A stretch of 50,137 bases of DNA from Deltaproteobacteria bacterium (GCA_027028245.1 JALVJO010000021.1:71639-121775); one strand, 5' to 3'. Positions 9,101 to 17,779 are shown, counted from the first letter of the stretch. Numbers and translations: made by a program. Notes: generated by a model not told the origin, from the sequence alone.

Positions 9101-12100
9101 GCTGTTGTCCCTTCCGTTGCCGTTTACCAGGCTTGTGTAGGATGCGTTTGTCTGGTTGTCCAGAACCTGGCCCGGGACCACGCTGTCCATGAGCACGCTG
9201 TCAAAGGTCACGGTAATGGAGGCCCCTGGTCCGATCTGGAAAAGCGGCAGGGAAATGGTGTCATTGGTATTCAACGTGGTGGTTATCTGCACGCTGGAAT
9301 CGGAAACCGGAGTAGAGGTTCCATTCAGAAATACCGAGCCAGAAACGGTTACATGGGCGTTTGAGATGTTAAAGAGGCCGTCTGGCAAGGCATCCTGCCA
9401 GTTTACATGATAGGCAGTGGTATGACCTGTATTTTGGATGCTCACCTGCCAGCTCACTGTGTCTCCGGCGTCCACGTCGGTTGCCCCTGATGTTATGACC
9501 TTTGTCATCTCAAGGTTCGGCTCGCCCACGTGTACCTGTTGTTGATTGTCCACTGGCCCCACTGTAAGGCTGTTTCCGGGATTTGACGGATCATCGTAGG
9601 ATAATTCCACTGTATTTAGCAGCTGGGTCCCGTCCTGGTTGGCCATGATGTTACGCACAACCGTCTGGTAGGTGATTGCCACGTTTCCTGCAGTTGGAAC
9701 CGTCACGTTTCCGAAGTCCAGGGTCATTACACCATTTGAGGAATCGTAGCTGAAAAAGGCACTGTTCGACTCATCCAGGGGTGCATTGGTGGAAGATGCA
9801 CCAGAGGGCAGAGACACATTGAGGGAGGCTGACTCCAGCTCGAGTCCCGACGGAATGTGATCAGTAATGACGAAATTCTTTGAGGTGCCTTTTGGGAGAC
9901 CGGCAGTGATCACGAATGTGGCATTATCCCCTATGGCGTACCAGTTCTTATGATTGAGCATATCCTTGGTTAGGGTAGGCTGTTCAATAGTAACGGTTGC
10001 ACTGCTCGAAGCATGAAGGTCGTTGATGCCGCCGCCACCTGTCCTTTCACCGTTTGTATCGCCAGGATTGCCTGGGGTAGCACTTCCAGTGCCGTGGTTG
10101 CCTGGAAGACTTGTGGCATTAACTGAAGCCGTATTTGTTATCTGTTCTGCGTACTGAACAGAATCGATCAGGGTGGCCGTGTAGGTCACGTCCACGCACT
10201 CTCCCGGGTCAAGCCGGTCTATTTTCTCTGAAATGTGCCTTCCCGAGTGGCTGGTTGTCACGGTTGCACCGGTACTTCCTGCATCAACGTGTACAGAGGA
10301 TATGGCTTCGTACCTGTCAGGAAGCGTGTCAGAAAAGGTCCAGTCAAAGCCCGCGGCAGCCGAATCCCCCGAGGCGCTGTTACAGATGTGAAGCGTAAAG
10401 GTTATCTCATCCCCTGCACTCGCCGTGGTTGGAGAGGCAGTCTTTTGGATCTGCGGGACAGGCTCTGTTGCCAGCAGGTCCACGTTATTGGAAACAAGGG
10501 TGTAACTGGTGCCTGAGGCATCCTGATACACCAGTCCTCCCCTGTCTGGCAGGTTTGTCCCACCATTTGTCACGTTGTTGTTGAGGACTACGACCGTGAC
10601 TCTCAGCACATAAGACTCTAGGGCATTGTTGTCGTTGTTTGAATTGGTGACGTTTCCAAGATCCACGGAAATCCGCCTCCCGTTTGCTGTGTCACTTACC
10701 TGCACGTAGCTGTCGGCATTAACCCAGTCATTGGCCGCTGCTCCATTAAGTGAGTCTGTGCAGATACTGCCGATACAGGAAAGAGCAGAAGAGGTCTTCA
10801 TGATCATTGCAGAGCGCTCGACATATTCTCCCCATGGGGTCCCGGAGACGTTTTCCAGAAGGTCAAAGACCGTAACCTCCTTTGTCTCACCCTCTGGTAT
10901 GGTGAAGGTTACGTCAAAGGTGGCGGTCTCCCCTATGGCAACAGGGTTGGCGGAACCGCTTGTTGCAGGCTCACTTGTGGACACCAGGGTCTTCTGCGAG
11001 CTGACCGTTGCTATCTGGATGGTTGCGGTATCGTTTCCACTTTCACCCCTTTCTCCCTCAACATCTCCATCTTCGCTGCTGTAGGTGGCATTTGCCGTGT
11101 TCTCATAGGGCGTGCTCGTCACGATGTCCTGAATGACATACGTGATAAAGGAAAACTGAAGGGGATTGTCTAAGGGATAAAGGGCGAATCCGCTGTCAGA
11201 GCTGTAGGTCACGGTTGGGCTTGAATAGCTGAAGGTAAAGTGGGCAGGTGTTGTGCCTTCACTTACGCTATTTACGTCAAAGACTCTCCCATCCAGAACA
11301 TCCGTTACGGAAATATCAAAGGCAGGAGAGGTCCCGGTGTTATCCACACTAATGCCAATGGTGACTTCATCGCCTGCATCCGCCCTTGACGGAGAAATGG
11401 TCTTTGTGACCTGGAGATAGGGCTCTCCAAGAAAATTACTCGCCATATCCGTAATGCTTTGGCTTAGACCATCATAGGTAAGCGAAACCGTGTTGGGCTT
11501 TTGCTGAAGCTGGGTGGTTGCACTATTTGTCATATCATCCAGGACCCTTGCCTTGAAAGTGATGTTGAAGCTGTTGTTACTTACGTCATTATCTGCATCC
11601 ACGGTGGCATTACCCATGTCAACGGTTACAGTCTGCCCGTTAACGGTGACCGTGGAAGAGGCAAGGCTTCCTCCAAAGCCGGTGGTATTCACAACAAGGG
11701 TATCGCTTATGTATTCAAGGCCGTCAGGTAACGTATCGGCAAGTGTCAGATTGGGTATCTCACCCTCTGGCAGGGTGACATCCACCCTGTAGGTGACATT
11801 GTCACCAATTGTCATGTTCGGGCTTATGGGGCCAGGAACCACTGACGAGATGGACTTATTCATGAAAGGAGGTGCCATGGAGACTGTGGCATTATCACTT
11901 TTTCTGGGGTAAAGGTCTCCGCCATCACCTGCTGCCCATTCAACCTGTGCCTGGCGATCAATCACGTCCGTGGGCCTTGCATCTTCCTTTATTCTGCAGG
12001 TAAAGGTACCTATGGCCGTGCCATTTTGATCAATGGGATCATTAAGTGCAATGCCTCCATTCCAGAGGTTCCCCGAGTAACCAAGATCTGTCCCGCTTCC

Positions 12101-14623
12101 ATCCTGTACGCTTACAAGGCTGCAGTCATCCATATCCTGGTTGGTGTCGTCGTAAATTCCAACATTATAGGCAGGTGCCTGGCCCGTATTTTCGACGGTT
12201 ATCACAAAGGTAACCGTGTCATTTGCATCCGAATTTGTTGCATCGCCATCAACAGGCAGATTTGATGGTGGAGGGCTTATGACTGCGTTGGGATTGTTAC
12301 TTTGGGAGACACCCTTGGTTATCTCAAGCACTGGCTCCCCAAGCTCGATTTGAATGATACCGTCGGAAAAGGACGCACCTGCGTTGGTGGAACCGTCATT
12401 TGCCCTTACCTGGTTCGTCAGATAAAGGCCGTCTGCAAAAGGGTCATCATTGACCGTTACTGTAAACAGAAGGTCTATGGTTCGTTCAGCAGTGTCGTTA
12501 TCATCAAAGTCCCCGTATATGAACCTTATACTGTTTTCAGGTCCGCTCGTAGTGATGGAAGGATAGTCATGACCGCTGCCGTCGTCATATATATTGTGGA
12601 AGGTGTCATCAGGGCCGAACTTGGCATGGCCTGCAACAGGAACTATATCGTTGGATACGTCATCAAAAGTTTGAATCTCTGTTGCATCCAGGACAGGAAG
12701 AGGCAGATAGTCCGTGAACTCAAGGTCTTCCACATCATTTGTGGGCATGGAGTAGCGGATACGGTATGTGACAGTATCCCCGGGCCGCATAATCAATGGG
12801 CTTGGAAGGTCTGTGCTGCCGTTTATTGCGTATATGTTTTTTGATACCTCTCCGTGCAAAATATTAAAGGACACAGCACTGGTGTCTGCCTCTTGCTGGC
12901 CTGTTGGACTGCTGTTATCTGCAACCGAAAGGAGATTTCCAATTATCCTCACGTTGTTGTCAAGGAGGTCCCCCTGGTCCACCGACTCATCCCCTGAAGG
13001 ATAGTTGACATCAAAGTTCTGCTTTACTATGGTCCTGAAAACTATGCGGCCGGTGGTTGGCCCCTGATTATACTGGTCGCAGTCTGGCTGTCCGCCGCCA
13101 GTGCCGGAATCAGGCACACAGCCTCCAGAGAGCTTGTTCGATAAATGAAAGACCAGGGTCTCTGTGCCGTCTGCGTTTGTGTCGTGATCCGGCGTGATTG
13201 TTACGTCACTGGATGTGCCATGAACATTGGTTACAAGATGGGGAGTGAAACTGGTGTCAAAATCCTGGCCGTCAGAAACAATATCCGTGACGTTGACATC
13301 GTCCATGGAGAAATAGTCCGAAACCTGAAAATCAAGGGTATATTCCACCACGTCTCCAGGTGAGTAACCTGAAGCGCCGACATCAACTGCAATGGCCACG
13401 CCCTTTTGTATGGCTATGGACTTATCCGCAAGGATGTGCTCCGGGCCTTGAGCATCTGCAACTGCATTGTCCTGGCCGGAGGGATCCCTGCTATCCAGAG
13501 GGGTCCAGTCCCCAATTGCCTGGGCCTGGTTGGTGGAATTAACGTCGTCACCGCTTTGGGGATCGATCACGTTGTTTGAGTCTGCATCCTGAAGGGGAAT
13601 GAAATACTTAAACACCACGTAGGCGTCAGTGGAATCGGGGTCGCTGTCTGCAGTGACTGAAGAAAATTGAACATCCAAAACGTTATTTGGAGGACTTGCC
13701 GGATTGTTTACCGGGGGAGACGAAATCACCGTGCCGCCCGACGGGGATGTGGCATTTACCTCAAGAAATGTCATGTTATTTGGCAGGTCATCTGTTATGT
13801 CCAGATTCGTGATGGTCTGTCCTGGGGCAAGCTGCACCTCGATGCGGTAGAGCCGTGGGAAATTGGGCCCTGTTGCAGTCTCATCCTCTGGACCAACATA
13901 ATTTTTTTCAAGCCTTATGAGGGTAGGGGTAACTGTGGAAGAACTTGTCCAGCTCGAAGAATCCGTGGCGCTGTCTGAAAGAATGGTGGGATCTGTGGCA
14001 TGATCGTCCACCGGAGTTGCGCCGAATTGAAAACCGGCCCTTGCCTTTATATCCATGCCATGATTGAGATCGGCCTTCTGGCTGATACTGACAGGGAGCT
14101 CTATGGCCGCTGGAGGTTGATCAGGTACGAAGGAGCCAAAGGGAAGCTGGATGGTGACAAGCTTGTCGCCGGCAGTGCCGCAAACCTGTAAAGGATTTCC
14201 AGTCGTGTCCACTGCAAATGGGTGCTGAACGCAGCCGGTTCCTCCGCCATCGTTGGGAAAGGTCTGGGTGACGGTTGTGACAGAGACCCCAAGGTACGTG
14301 GCATCCCCTGTAACGTCGATTCCGTCAGCCTCCTGGGTCCCTGCCGCCCCATCTGCCCCGTTGACCGGAAGCACCACATCTATAAAGGGGCCGTAGCCGG
14401 CATCGCTGGCATCCGTATTGTCAAACATCAATTCAATGCTGAAGTTTTCTCCTATAAACGGGGCATCAGGCACCTGAATTGACACTTGTGGCTCTGGTGC
14501 TGCCATTGCTTTTGAAGGAGCAAAGATAAAGAACAGTAATGGAAGAAACACGGTTAAGACAAAGGGATTGTTCGATCCGGTTTTAACTTTGCAGAATATT
14601 TTACCAGTATTGATCTTTTCCAT
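6188..14623 (-). CDS. Giant DUF11-repeat surface protein (2811 residues)
   Basis: A signal peptide covers about 1-42 (hydrophobic VLTVFLPLLFFIF, then APSKAMA). The body is about 16 copies of the DUF11-type beta domain, each opening with a K after a short strand, then G-D-x-[VI]-x-[YF]-x-[IV], a central N-T-G or P-E-G, and D-x-[LI]-P-x-G. Between about 12340 and 8520 the copies alternate between two kinds. The last 25 residues form a hydrophobic helix (GAALLVLLIGMAGC) after NVPLFSGPG, followed by the basic tail KRMTRS, resembling the three-part C-terminal sorting signals of the IPTL-CTERM or PEP-CTERM sort. DUF11 proteins are usually extended stalks or adhesins. Several D/E-x-N-x-S/T sequons are visible. 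ATG is preceded by GGAGGGGTGGGGG. No Cys-rich, enzymatic or metal motif was recognised. Confidence 0.85.
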   Translation of the reverse strand: MEKINTGKIFCKVKTGSNNPFVLTVFLPLLFFIFAPSKAMAAPEPQVSIQVPDAPFIGENFSIELMFDNTDASDAGYGPFIDVVLPVNGADGAAGTQEADGIDVTGDATYLGVSVTTVTQTFPNDGGGTGCVQHPFAVDTTGNPLQVCGTAGDKLVTIQLPFGSFVPDQPPAAIELPVSISQKADLNHGMDIKARAGFQFGATPVDDHATDPTILSDSATDSSSWTSSSTVTPTLIRLEKNYVGPEDETATGPNFPRLYRIEVQLAPGQTITNLDITDDLPNNMTFLEVNATSPSGGTVISSPPVNNPASPPNNVLDVQFSSVTADSDPDSTDAYVVFKYFIPLQDADSNNVIDPQSGDDVNSTNQAQAIGDWTPLDSRDPSGQDNAVADAQGPEHILADKSIAIQKGVAIAVDVGASGYSPGDVVEYTLDFQVSDYFSMDDVNVTDIVSDGQDFDTSFTPHLVTNVHGTSSDVTITPDHDTNADGTETLVFHLSNKLSGGCVPDSGTGGGQPDCDQYNQGPTTGRIVFRTIVKQNFDVNYPSGDESVDQGDLLDNNVRIIGNLLSVADNSSPTGQQEADTSAVSFNILHGEVSKNIYAINGSTDLPSPLIMRPGDTVTYRIRYSMPTNDVEDLEFTDYLPLPVLDATEIQTFDDVSNDIVPVAGHAKFGPDDTFHNIYDDGSGHDYPSITTSGPENSIRFIYGDFDDNDTAERTIDLLFTVTVNDDPFADGLYLTNQVRANDGSTNAGASFSDGIIQIELGEPVLEITKGVSQSNNPNAVISPPPSNLPVDGDATNSDANDTVTFVITVENTGQAPAYNVGIYDDTNQDMDDCSLVSVQDGSGTDLGYSGNLWNGGIALNDPIDQNGTAIGTFTCRIKEDARPTDVIDRQAQVEWAAGDGGDLYPRKSDNATVSMAPPFMNKSISSVVPGPISPNMTIGDNVTYRVDVTLPEGEIPNLTLADTLPDGLEYISDTLVVNTTGFGGSLASSTVTVNGQTVTVDMGNATVDADNDVSNNSFNITFKARVLDDMTNSATTQLQQKPNTVSLTYDGLSQSITDMASNFLGEPYLQVTKTISPSRADAGDEVTIGISVDNTGTSPAFDISVTDVLDGRVFDVNSVSEGTTPAHFTFSYSSPTVTYSSDSGFALYPLDNPLQFSFITYVIQDIVTSTPYENTANATYSSEDGDVEGERGESGNDTATIQIATVSSQKTLVSTSEPATSGSANPVAIGETATFDVTFTIPEGETKEVTVFDLLENVSGTPWGEYVERSAMIMKTSSALSCIGSICTDSLNGAAANDWVNADSYVQVSDTANGRRISVDLGNVTNSNNDNNALESYVLRVTVVVLNNNVTNGGTNLPDRGGLVYQDASGTSYTLVSNNVDLLATEPVPQIQKTASPTTASAGDEITFTLHICNSASGDSAAAGFDWTFSDTLPDRYEAISSVHVDAGSTGATVTTSHSGRHISEKIDRLDPGECVDVTYTATLIDSVQYAEQITNTASVNATSLPGNHGTGSATPGNPGDTNGERTGGGGINDLHASSSATVTIEQPTLTKDMLNHKNWYAIGDNATFVITAGLPKGTSKNFVITDHIPSGLELESASLNVSLPSGASSTNAPLDESNSAFFSYDSSNGVMTLDFGNVTVPTAGNVAITYQTVVRNIMANQDGTQLLNTVELSYDDPSNPGNSLTVGPVDNQQQVHVGEPNLEMTKVITSGATDVDAGDTVSWQVSIQNTGHTTAYHVNWQDALPDGLFNISNAHVTVSGSVFLNGTSTPVSDSSVQITTTLNTNDTISLPLFQIGPGASITVTFDSVLMDSVVPGQVLDNQTNASYTSLVNGNGRDNSSGPGTVDDDNDAQLNNYEESAGQSLTVGTSVAIDKQVDKNQVTVGDTVTFTIRASIQEGTIPGLTIHDVLPTGFGYVSHQVLVGNSGITFSNPNYDQNVGFGQEVMIDLGDVANPADGRTGDDYVEVEIVAKAMNISSNQAGTVLRNGQESEGSNVYLTFSQGGGTTRVDFDHDPATPGIQGIPVEIVEPDLSITKTAQPDHQSLGDMVTFTVQVSHTGQSTSDAQDVVIQDQIPAGMSFVDSSLPVSDVSVNGQQVEFRIHSLTLSQGQTSFTYRARVDLDATVDQPLTNSMHLTWKSLSRATGAADSGRTGHDCPPGLNDYCDDASSTVMPTANAAVDAQKTVSIADDADASGDVSSGDTLEYTITITNGSSPVTGTIFTDVIPENTTYVPGSMTLDSASLTDAADGDDGDYGHNVPDGVSVRIGDMAAGQSVTVTFRVRINDYTPAGVVISNQGVVDTDQSVPEPTDADGVDENGDQPTDIPVGGTATSNLRAEKEVNLTNDSVAPQDGTINVGDEITYTIRLLNTGSSELHNVNFSDEIPSGVEITSVTNGDWTPPSQNVTSHFDSIPAGSTRIITITAIAGVPGTMTNQGVVTTDETPEVLTDGNPDPADGEQPTTFAVAPSGSTGSPALGITKQVQLIDDTNNDGLLNPGESFRYALVLSNTGSAAAEGVVLSDPVPAHVSLVSGSIHTSQGAMVSESPVEINIGTVPAGDSVTASFDVIVDQNAGAGLVISNQAVLTDSSGTSTVSDDPGTDDGTDCSSAAKNCGDGITGNDDPTNVMVSAPQVFDPPSAEKTGIYEGNSVITWRQVWINSGNAQANRVRVIDPIPENTSYIAGTLSCVPMGSSTTTRCQYDDTSNEIIWEGTISPDQGAADEEEAANEVIIVFQTRLENGVRSAENLTSGYWDADGDGFIDDDIENNQIAITSAASVQMPVNVPLFSGPGAALLVLLIGMAGCIKRMTRSLG
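8512..12341 (-). repeat. Two-domain (A+B) super-repeat inside the DUF11 protein, period about 0.9-1.0 kb
   Basis: Five A-type domains begin with a variant of EP-x-L-x-x-x-K: GEPVLEITK near 12325, GEPYLQVTK near 11417, TEPVPQIQK near 10459, GEPNLEMTK near 9514 and VEPDLSITK near 8527. Each A domain carries an NTG-like centre (ENTGQAPAYNV, DNTGTSPAFDI, QNTGHTTAYHV). Four B-type domains lie between them, with LPEGEIPNLT, IPEGETKEVT, LPKGTSKNFV or IQEGTIPGLT at the same place. The unit is therefore a pair of domains about 300-330 residues long. Confidence 0.7.
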
Positions 14624-14652
14624 GCCCCCACCCCTCCAATTTTTTTAGTCCA

Positions 14653-14681
14653 TTTATATGGATTCTTAAAATAGTGAGCAA
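14653..14681 (-). promoter_or_regulatory. Candidate promoter for the DUF11 gene
   Basis: Read on the minus strand, TTGCTC (14681-14676) is followed after 17 bases by TATAAA (14658-14653), about 30 bases before the ATG at 14623. The -10 lies within the imperfect palindrome CCATATAAATGG. This is a motif match only. Confidence 0.4.
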
Positions 14682-14883
14682 AAAAAGGCAAATTTTTTCA
14701 GCTGGACGGGAGGTCTAAGGTGAACAGGTTTGTAACTGCTGTCTTTATCCTTTATTAATCGATTTTTGGGCCAGACTGAACTGTTTGCAGGTAAATCCTG
14801 GAGGATCAGGCCCCTGCTAACCTTGAGACAGACACATGTTTTGGCAAAATGCAGACCCCTTCCAAGCCACCTGGTTCAGCCCG

Positions 14884-14919
14884 GAAAATAAAAAAGCGCC
14901 TTCTAGCAAGAAGGCGCTT
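14884..14919 (-). terminator. Rho-independent terminator of the propeller gene
   Basis: A perfect 11-bp stem, AAGCGCCTTCT (14894-14904) and AGAAGGCGCTT (14909-14919), closes a four-base loop. On the minus strand the hairpin is followed by a T run (TTTTTTATTTT). It lies 37 bases downstream of the stop at 14956 and should end the long minus-strand series that begins at thrS. Confidence 0.85.
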
Positions 14920-14955
14920 GAAGTCTTTTTGTTTCCTTTTAGTTGATTACATAAA

Positions 14956-16614
14956 TCAAGGCAGCTGGAATCTTTCCAGGTTGATAGTATTGTCGCCAGC
15001 TTGGGCCACAGCGTGTTCTGCATCTGAAAAAGTAATGGTTATGCTGCCGCCTTCGGCCGGGATCATGGAAGGAGGACCATTATATGGGCACGTGGCACAG
15101 GGCCCCCCGGTCCAGCCGTCGAGGTTTCCGATATAGACGGGGGCGCCATCACTGAAAATATTATAGGAAGTCCACCATCTGGCAGAGCGGTCGTCCCTGT
15201 AATTGTACCAGGCCAAGGCCATTTTGCCGCCTCGTGCATCCATGAAAAAACCCATGCCGTCATATGACGGATCGTACCACCATCCAGTGATATTCCTGGA
15301 ATCTTCGGAGCCAGGAGAGAAATCGGCCATAAAGGAGGTAAATGTCTTTGTGACAACGATGTTGTTCATGTTGACGCTGAAGGTAACGGAGCCGGCAGGA
15401 GATCCGGCAAAATTCAATACAATAGTCCCAATGATGTTTGATGTCGGGGGAACATAATTATCTCCCCATGACCATCCTGTCCACGAGTAAAGATTTCCGG
15501 TAAAGCTGTCCTGACTGGTCATTTCACCGCCTGCAGTGTACCAGGTTGTTCTCCCCAATTCGTCAAAAACGAACCATGCAAGAGATATCCTGTTGTTTTT
15601 TACCTCGGTTGCAAGTCCTGTTCCCGGTTCCTGAGGGTTATACCACCATCCGGTCTGTGCCCTGGAAGACGTAGCTGAGAGTACTGCATAGTTTACGTTT
15701 TTTTCCGAATCTTCCTCAGCCGACCATAAGATGGCATTGCCGTTGAAATCAAGAGAGGTAATCTTGTCGTAGCATTCGTTGGTGAGGCGCTCTATCTGGC
15801 TGCCGTTCCAGGAATAGAGATCGTAGCAGCTGCCTGCCTTTTTTATCCAGACGATGCGACCGTCCCTGAGTACCGGGGCCACATCGTAATCGTCGTCATC
15901 GGTGACCTGGATGTTTGCACCGCCTGCCCAGTAAAAAATTTCATAATCATCACCGTCCCATTCGTCCCAGGCAATGGCCCCGTTGTAAAGACTTGGCCTC
16001 CTGTCATCTCCATCCGTATCTGTCAGTTTGTATTCATTCTGGCCGTCCCAGAAAAAAAGGTCGTAATTGTCATCGTGTTCTCCGACCCAGGCGACTTGGT
16101 TGCCGTAAACCGAGGGTTCAATATCGTAATAGTCGTTATCGGATATTTGAGTCTTTTTGCCGGGAGTCCTCAGGAATATTTCCGTATCCTCGTTCCAGAA
16201 ATCCTCGTGGTCTTCTTCCACGAAAGCGAGATTTTCTTCATACAGGGAAATGGTATTTACGACATCGTCTTCCCACTCGCTGGTGGAGACTCCATCCCAA
16301 ACCTGGATATCGTCACTGTCATCAATCCATGCCAGCCTGCTTCCGGAAGCGGAAAGGACAACCACTTCTTCATCATCGGATATCTTAGTGCCGGCATGTA
16401 CCGGGTTTGACGTCTCCCACATATATATTCCCTTGGAATAATGGCTCCAAAAGGCATGGTCGCTGCCAAGGGCCACGGTGAAGAATTCTCCAGGCTCATT
16501 GGTCTGGGCAAGCGTTATGATATCCAGATCAGCCCGGACCTGAGACGCCGGGCAAAGGAATATAGCCAATGATATGATATTTATAAGAAATACAACTGAC
16601 GACATTCGTTTCAT
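14956..16614 (-). CDS. Secreted Asp-rich beta-propeller protein with two C-terminal Trp-rich repeats
   Basis: A signal peptide (about 1-28, ending ASQVRA) precedes residues 30-310, which contain several blade-like repeats of about 40-50 residues, each with W-[DN]-G and L-T-D or V-T-D. Acidic loops stand out (DTDGDD, DDDDYD, EWDGDD), recalling TolB-like propellers and possible Ca2+ sites. Residues 320-430 and 443-552 are two copies of the Trp-rich repeat also found in the protein at 5175-5987: TGWWYNPQEPGTGL and TGWWYDPSYDGMGF. The gene lies 44 bases after pheA, behind GGGAAAGGGG, and may be read through from that operon. A strong terminator follows it. Its function is unknown; surface binding is a reasonable guess. 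Confidence 0.8.
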   Translation of the reverse strand: MKRMSSVVFLINIISLAIFLCPASQVRADLDIITLAQTNEPGEFFTVALGSDHAFWSHYSKGIYMWETSNPVHAGTKISDDEEVVVLSASGSRLAWIDDSDDIQVWDGVSTSEWEDDVVNTISLYEENLAFVEEDHEDFWNEDTEIFLRTPGKKTQISDNDYYDIEPSVYGNQVAWVGEHDDNYDLFFWDGQNEYKLTDTDGDDRRPSLYNGAIAWDEWDGDDYEIFYWAGGANIQVTDDDDYDVAPVLRDGRIVWIKKAGSCYDLYSWNGSQIERLTNECYDKITSLDFNGNAILWSAEEDSEKNVNYAVLSATSSRAQTGWWYNPQEPGTGLATEVKNNRISLAWFVFDELGRTTWYTAGGEMTSQDSFTGNLYSWTGWSWGDNYVPPTSNIIGTIVLNFAGSPAGSVTFSVNMNNIVVTKTFTSFMADFSPGSEDSRNITGWWYDPSYDGMGFFMDARGGKMALAWYNYRDDRSARWWTSYNIFSDGAPVYIGNLDGWTGGPCATCPYNGPPSMIPAEGGSITITFSDAEHAVAQAGDNTINLERFQLP

Positions 16615-16658
16615 AAAACACCCCTTTCCCTTGGAGCCTTATGGGGAAGCCTTGGTTC

Positions 16659-17759
16659 TTAATGTTTCATTTCTCCCATTGGATATGATCCCAGCCATTT
16701 CAGAAAGGTGCAGCCTCCGCGTATGGATTCCACGCCTTCTTTGACATGTTCGTCTTCGATGTGCCCGGCAATGTCCACGTAAAAAAGATATCTCCAGGGC
16801 TCATCCTTGACTGGCCTTGATTGAATCTTTGTCAGATTGATGCCCTTTCCGGCCAGGGGTTCAAGCAGCCTGAACAGGGAGCCGGGCCTGTCTTCAAGGC
16901 TCAGAAGCAGCGAGGTCTTGTCCCTGCCGCTGGGTCTTGGGCATTCGTGGCCCAGTATCAGAAAACGGGTTGTATTGCCGGCAAAATCCTCTATCCTTCT
17001 GGCAACAGTATAAAGTTTATATGTCCTTGCTGCAAGGGGACTTGCTATGGCAGCTACTGATTCGTCCACTGCGGCCCATCTGGCAGCCTGGGCAGTACTG
17101 ACTACTTCTTCCGTGGGTACTGCGGGAAGGTTCCGCTGCAGCCAAAGCCTGCACTGAGCCAGGGCATGGGGATGGGAAAGGATCCGTCTGATCCTGTCAA
17201 GCCTGCCGCTTTTGCTGATCAAATCATGAGATATGGGCATGTACAGTTCGCCGCACACCTTGATCTTGTAATCACAAAGGCCGTCCAGTGTAAGGGCCAC
17301 GGTGCCTTCCACCGAGTTTTCCACAGGCACCACTCCAAAATCTATACGCTTTCTTTCTACTTCCTCGAATACCTCGGTGATGTTGCCCTCGGGTATGAAA
17401 TCAGGGGCATGACCGAAAAATTCTGCAGCAGCCATGTGCGTAAAGGTGGTCTCCGGGCCGAGGTACCCGACCCTTGCAGGTCTCTGGGCATTACGGCATG
17501 CAGATATTATCTCGCTGAATATGACCTGCAGACCCTCTGGAGGGAATATGCCGCGGTTATATTCCAGAATGTGGTCTATTACCTCTTTCTCCCTTACGGT
17601 ATCCAGGGGCTGGGCCAGGGATTTGGCCTTTGTCTTTCCAATTTTTTCTGCAACAGAGAGCCTTTCCTGGAGAAGAGCCACCAGATCCCTGTCGATATGG
17701 TCGATCCTGGAGCGAAGCTCTTTGAGTCGTTCAGCTTGTTTTTCATCAAGTTTTTGCAT
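16659..17759 (-). CDS. pheA: P-protein: chorismate mutase / prephenate dehydratase
   Basis: The bifunctional enzyme of phenylalanine synthesis converts chorismate to prephenate and then to phenylpyruvate. Residues 8-92 are an AroQ-type chorismate mutase (LRSRIDHIDRDLVALLQER). Residues 96-270 are prephenate dehydratase (VGYLGPETTFTHMAA, VPVENSVEGTV, and the catalytic TTR motif in NTTRFLI at 262-268). Residues 282-360 are the ACT regulatory domain. The ACT motif that binds Phe in most family members, ESRP, reads QSRP here (313-316). Length 366 is normal. It follows the merR-like gene by 20 bases at the end of the pheST cluster, so synthesis and charging of phenylalanine are encoded together. 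Confidence 0.95.
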   Translation of the reverse strand: MQKLDEKQAERLKELRSRIDHIDRDLVALLQERLSVAEKIGKTKAKSLAQPLDTVREKEVIDHILEYNRGIFPPEGLQVIFSEIISACRNAQRPARVGYLGPETTFTHMAAAEFFGHAPDFIPEGNITEVFEEVERKRIDFGVVPVENSVEGTVALTLDGLCDYKIKVCGELYMPISHDLISKSGRLDRIRRILSHPHALAQCRLWLQRNLPAVPTEEVVSTAQAARWAAVDESVAAIASPLAARTYKLYTVARRIEDFAGNTTRFLILGHECPRPSGRDKTSLLLSLEDRPGSLFRLLEPLAGKGINLTKIQSRPVKDEPWRYLFYVDIAGHIEDEHVKEGVESIRGGCTFLKWLGSYPMGEMKH

Positions 17760-17779
17760 TAATCAGTACCTGTAGGCGT

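Larger units (their letters stand above)
14624..14955. other. 332-bp intergenic region between two minus-strand surface-protein genes
   Basis: The region holds the terminator of the propeller gene (14884-14919) and the candidate promoter and ribosome site of the DUF11 gene. The part between, 14682-14883, is AT-rich near the promoter and contains no ORF, RNA gene or repeat that I can support. The two genes therefore look like separate transcription units. Confidence 0.6.

Noticed and set aside
8582-9364. Long plus-strand ORF of 260 codons opposite the DUF11 gene
   Set aside because: It is antisense to well-supported DUF11 repeats, has no recognisable domain, and similar antisense ORFs recur along the whole repetitive gene.
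8512-12341. CRISPR-like or satellite repeat in the DUF11 gene
   Set aside because: The periodicity is at the protein level, with strongly diverged DNA and a continuous reading frame.
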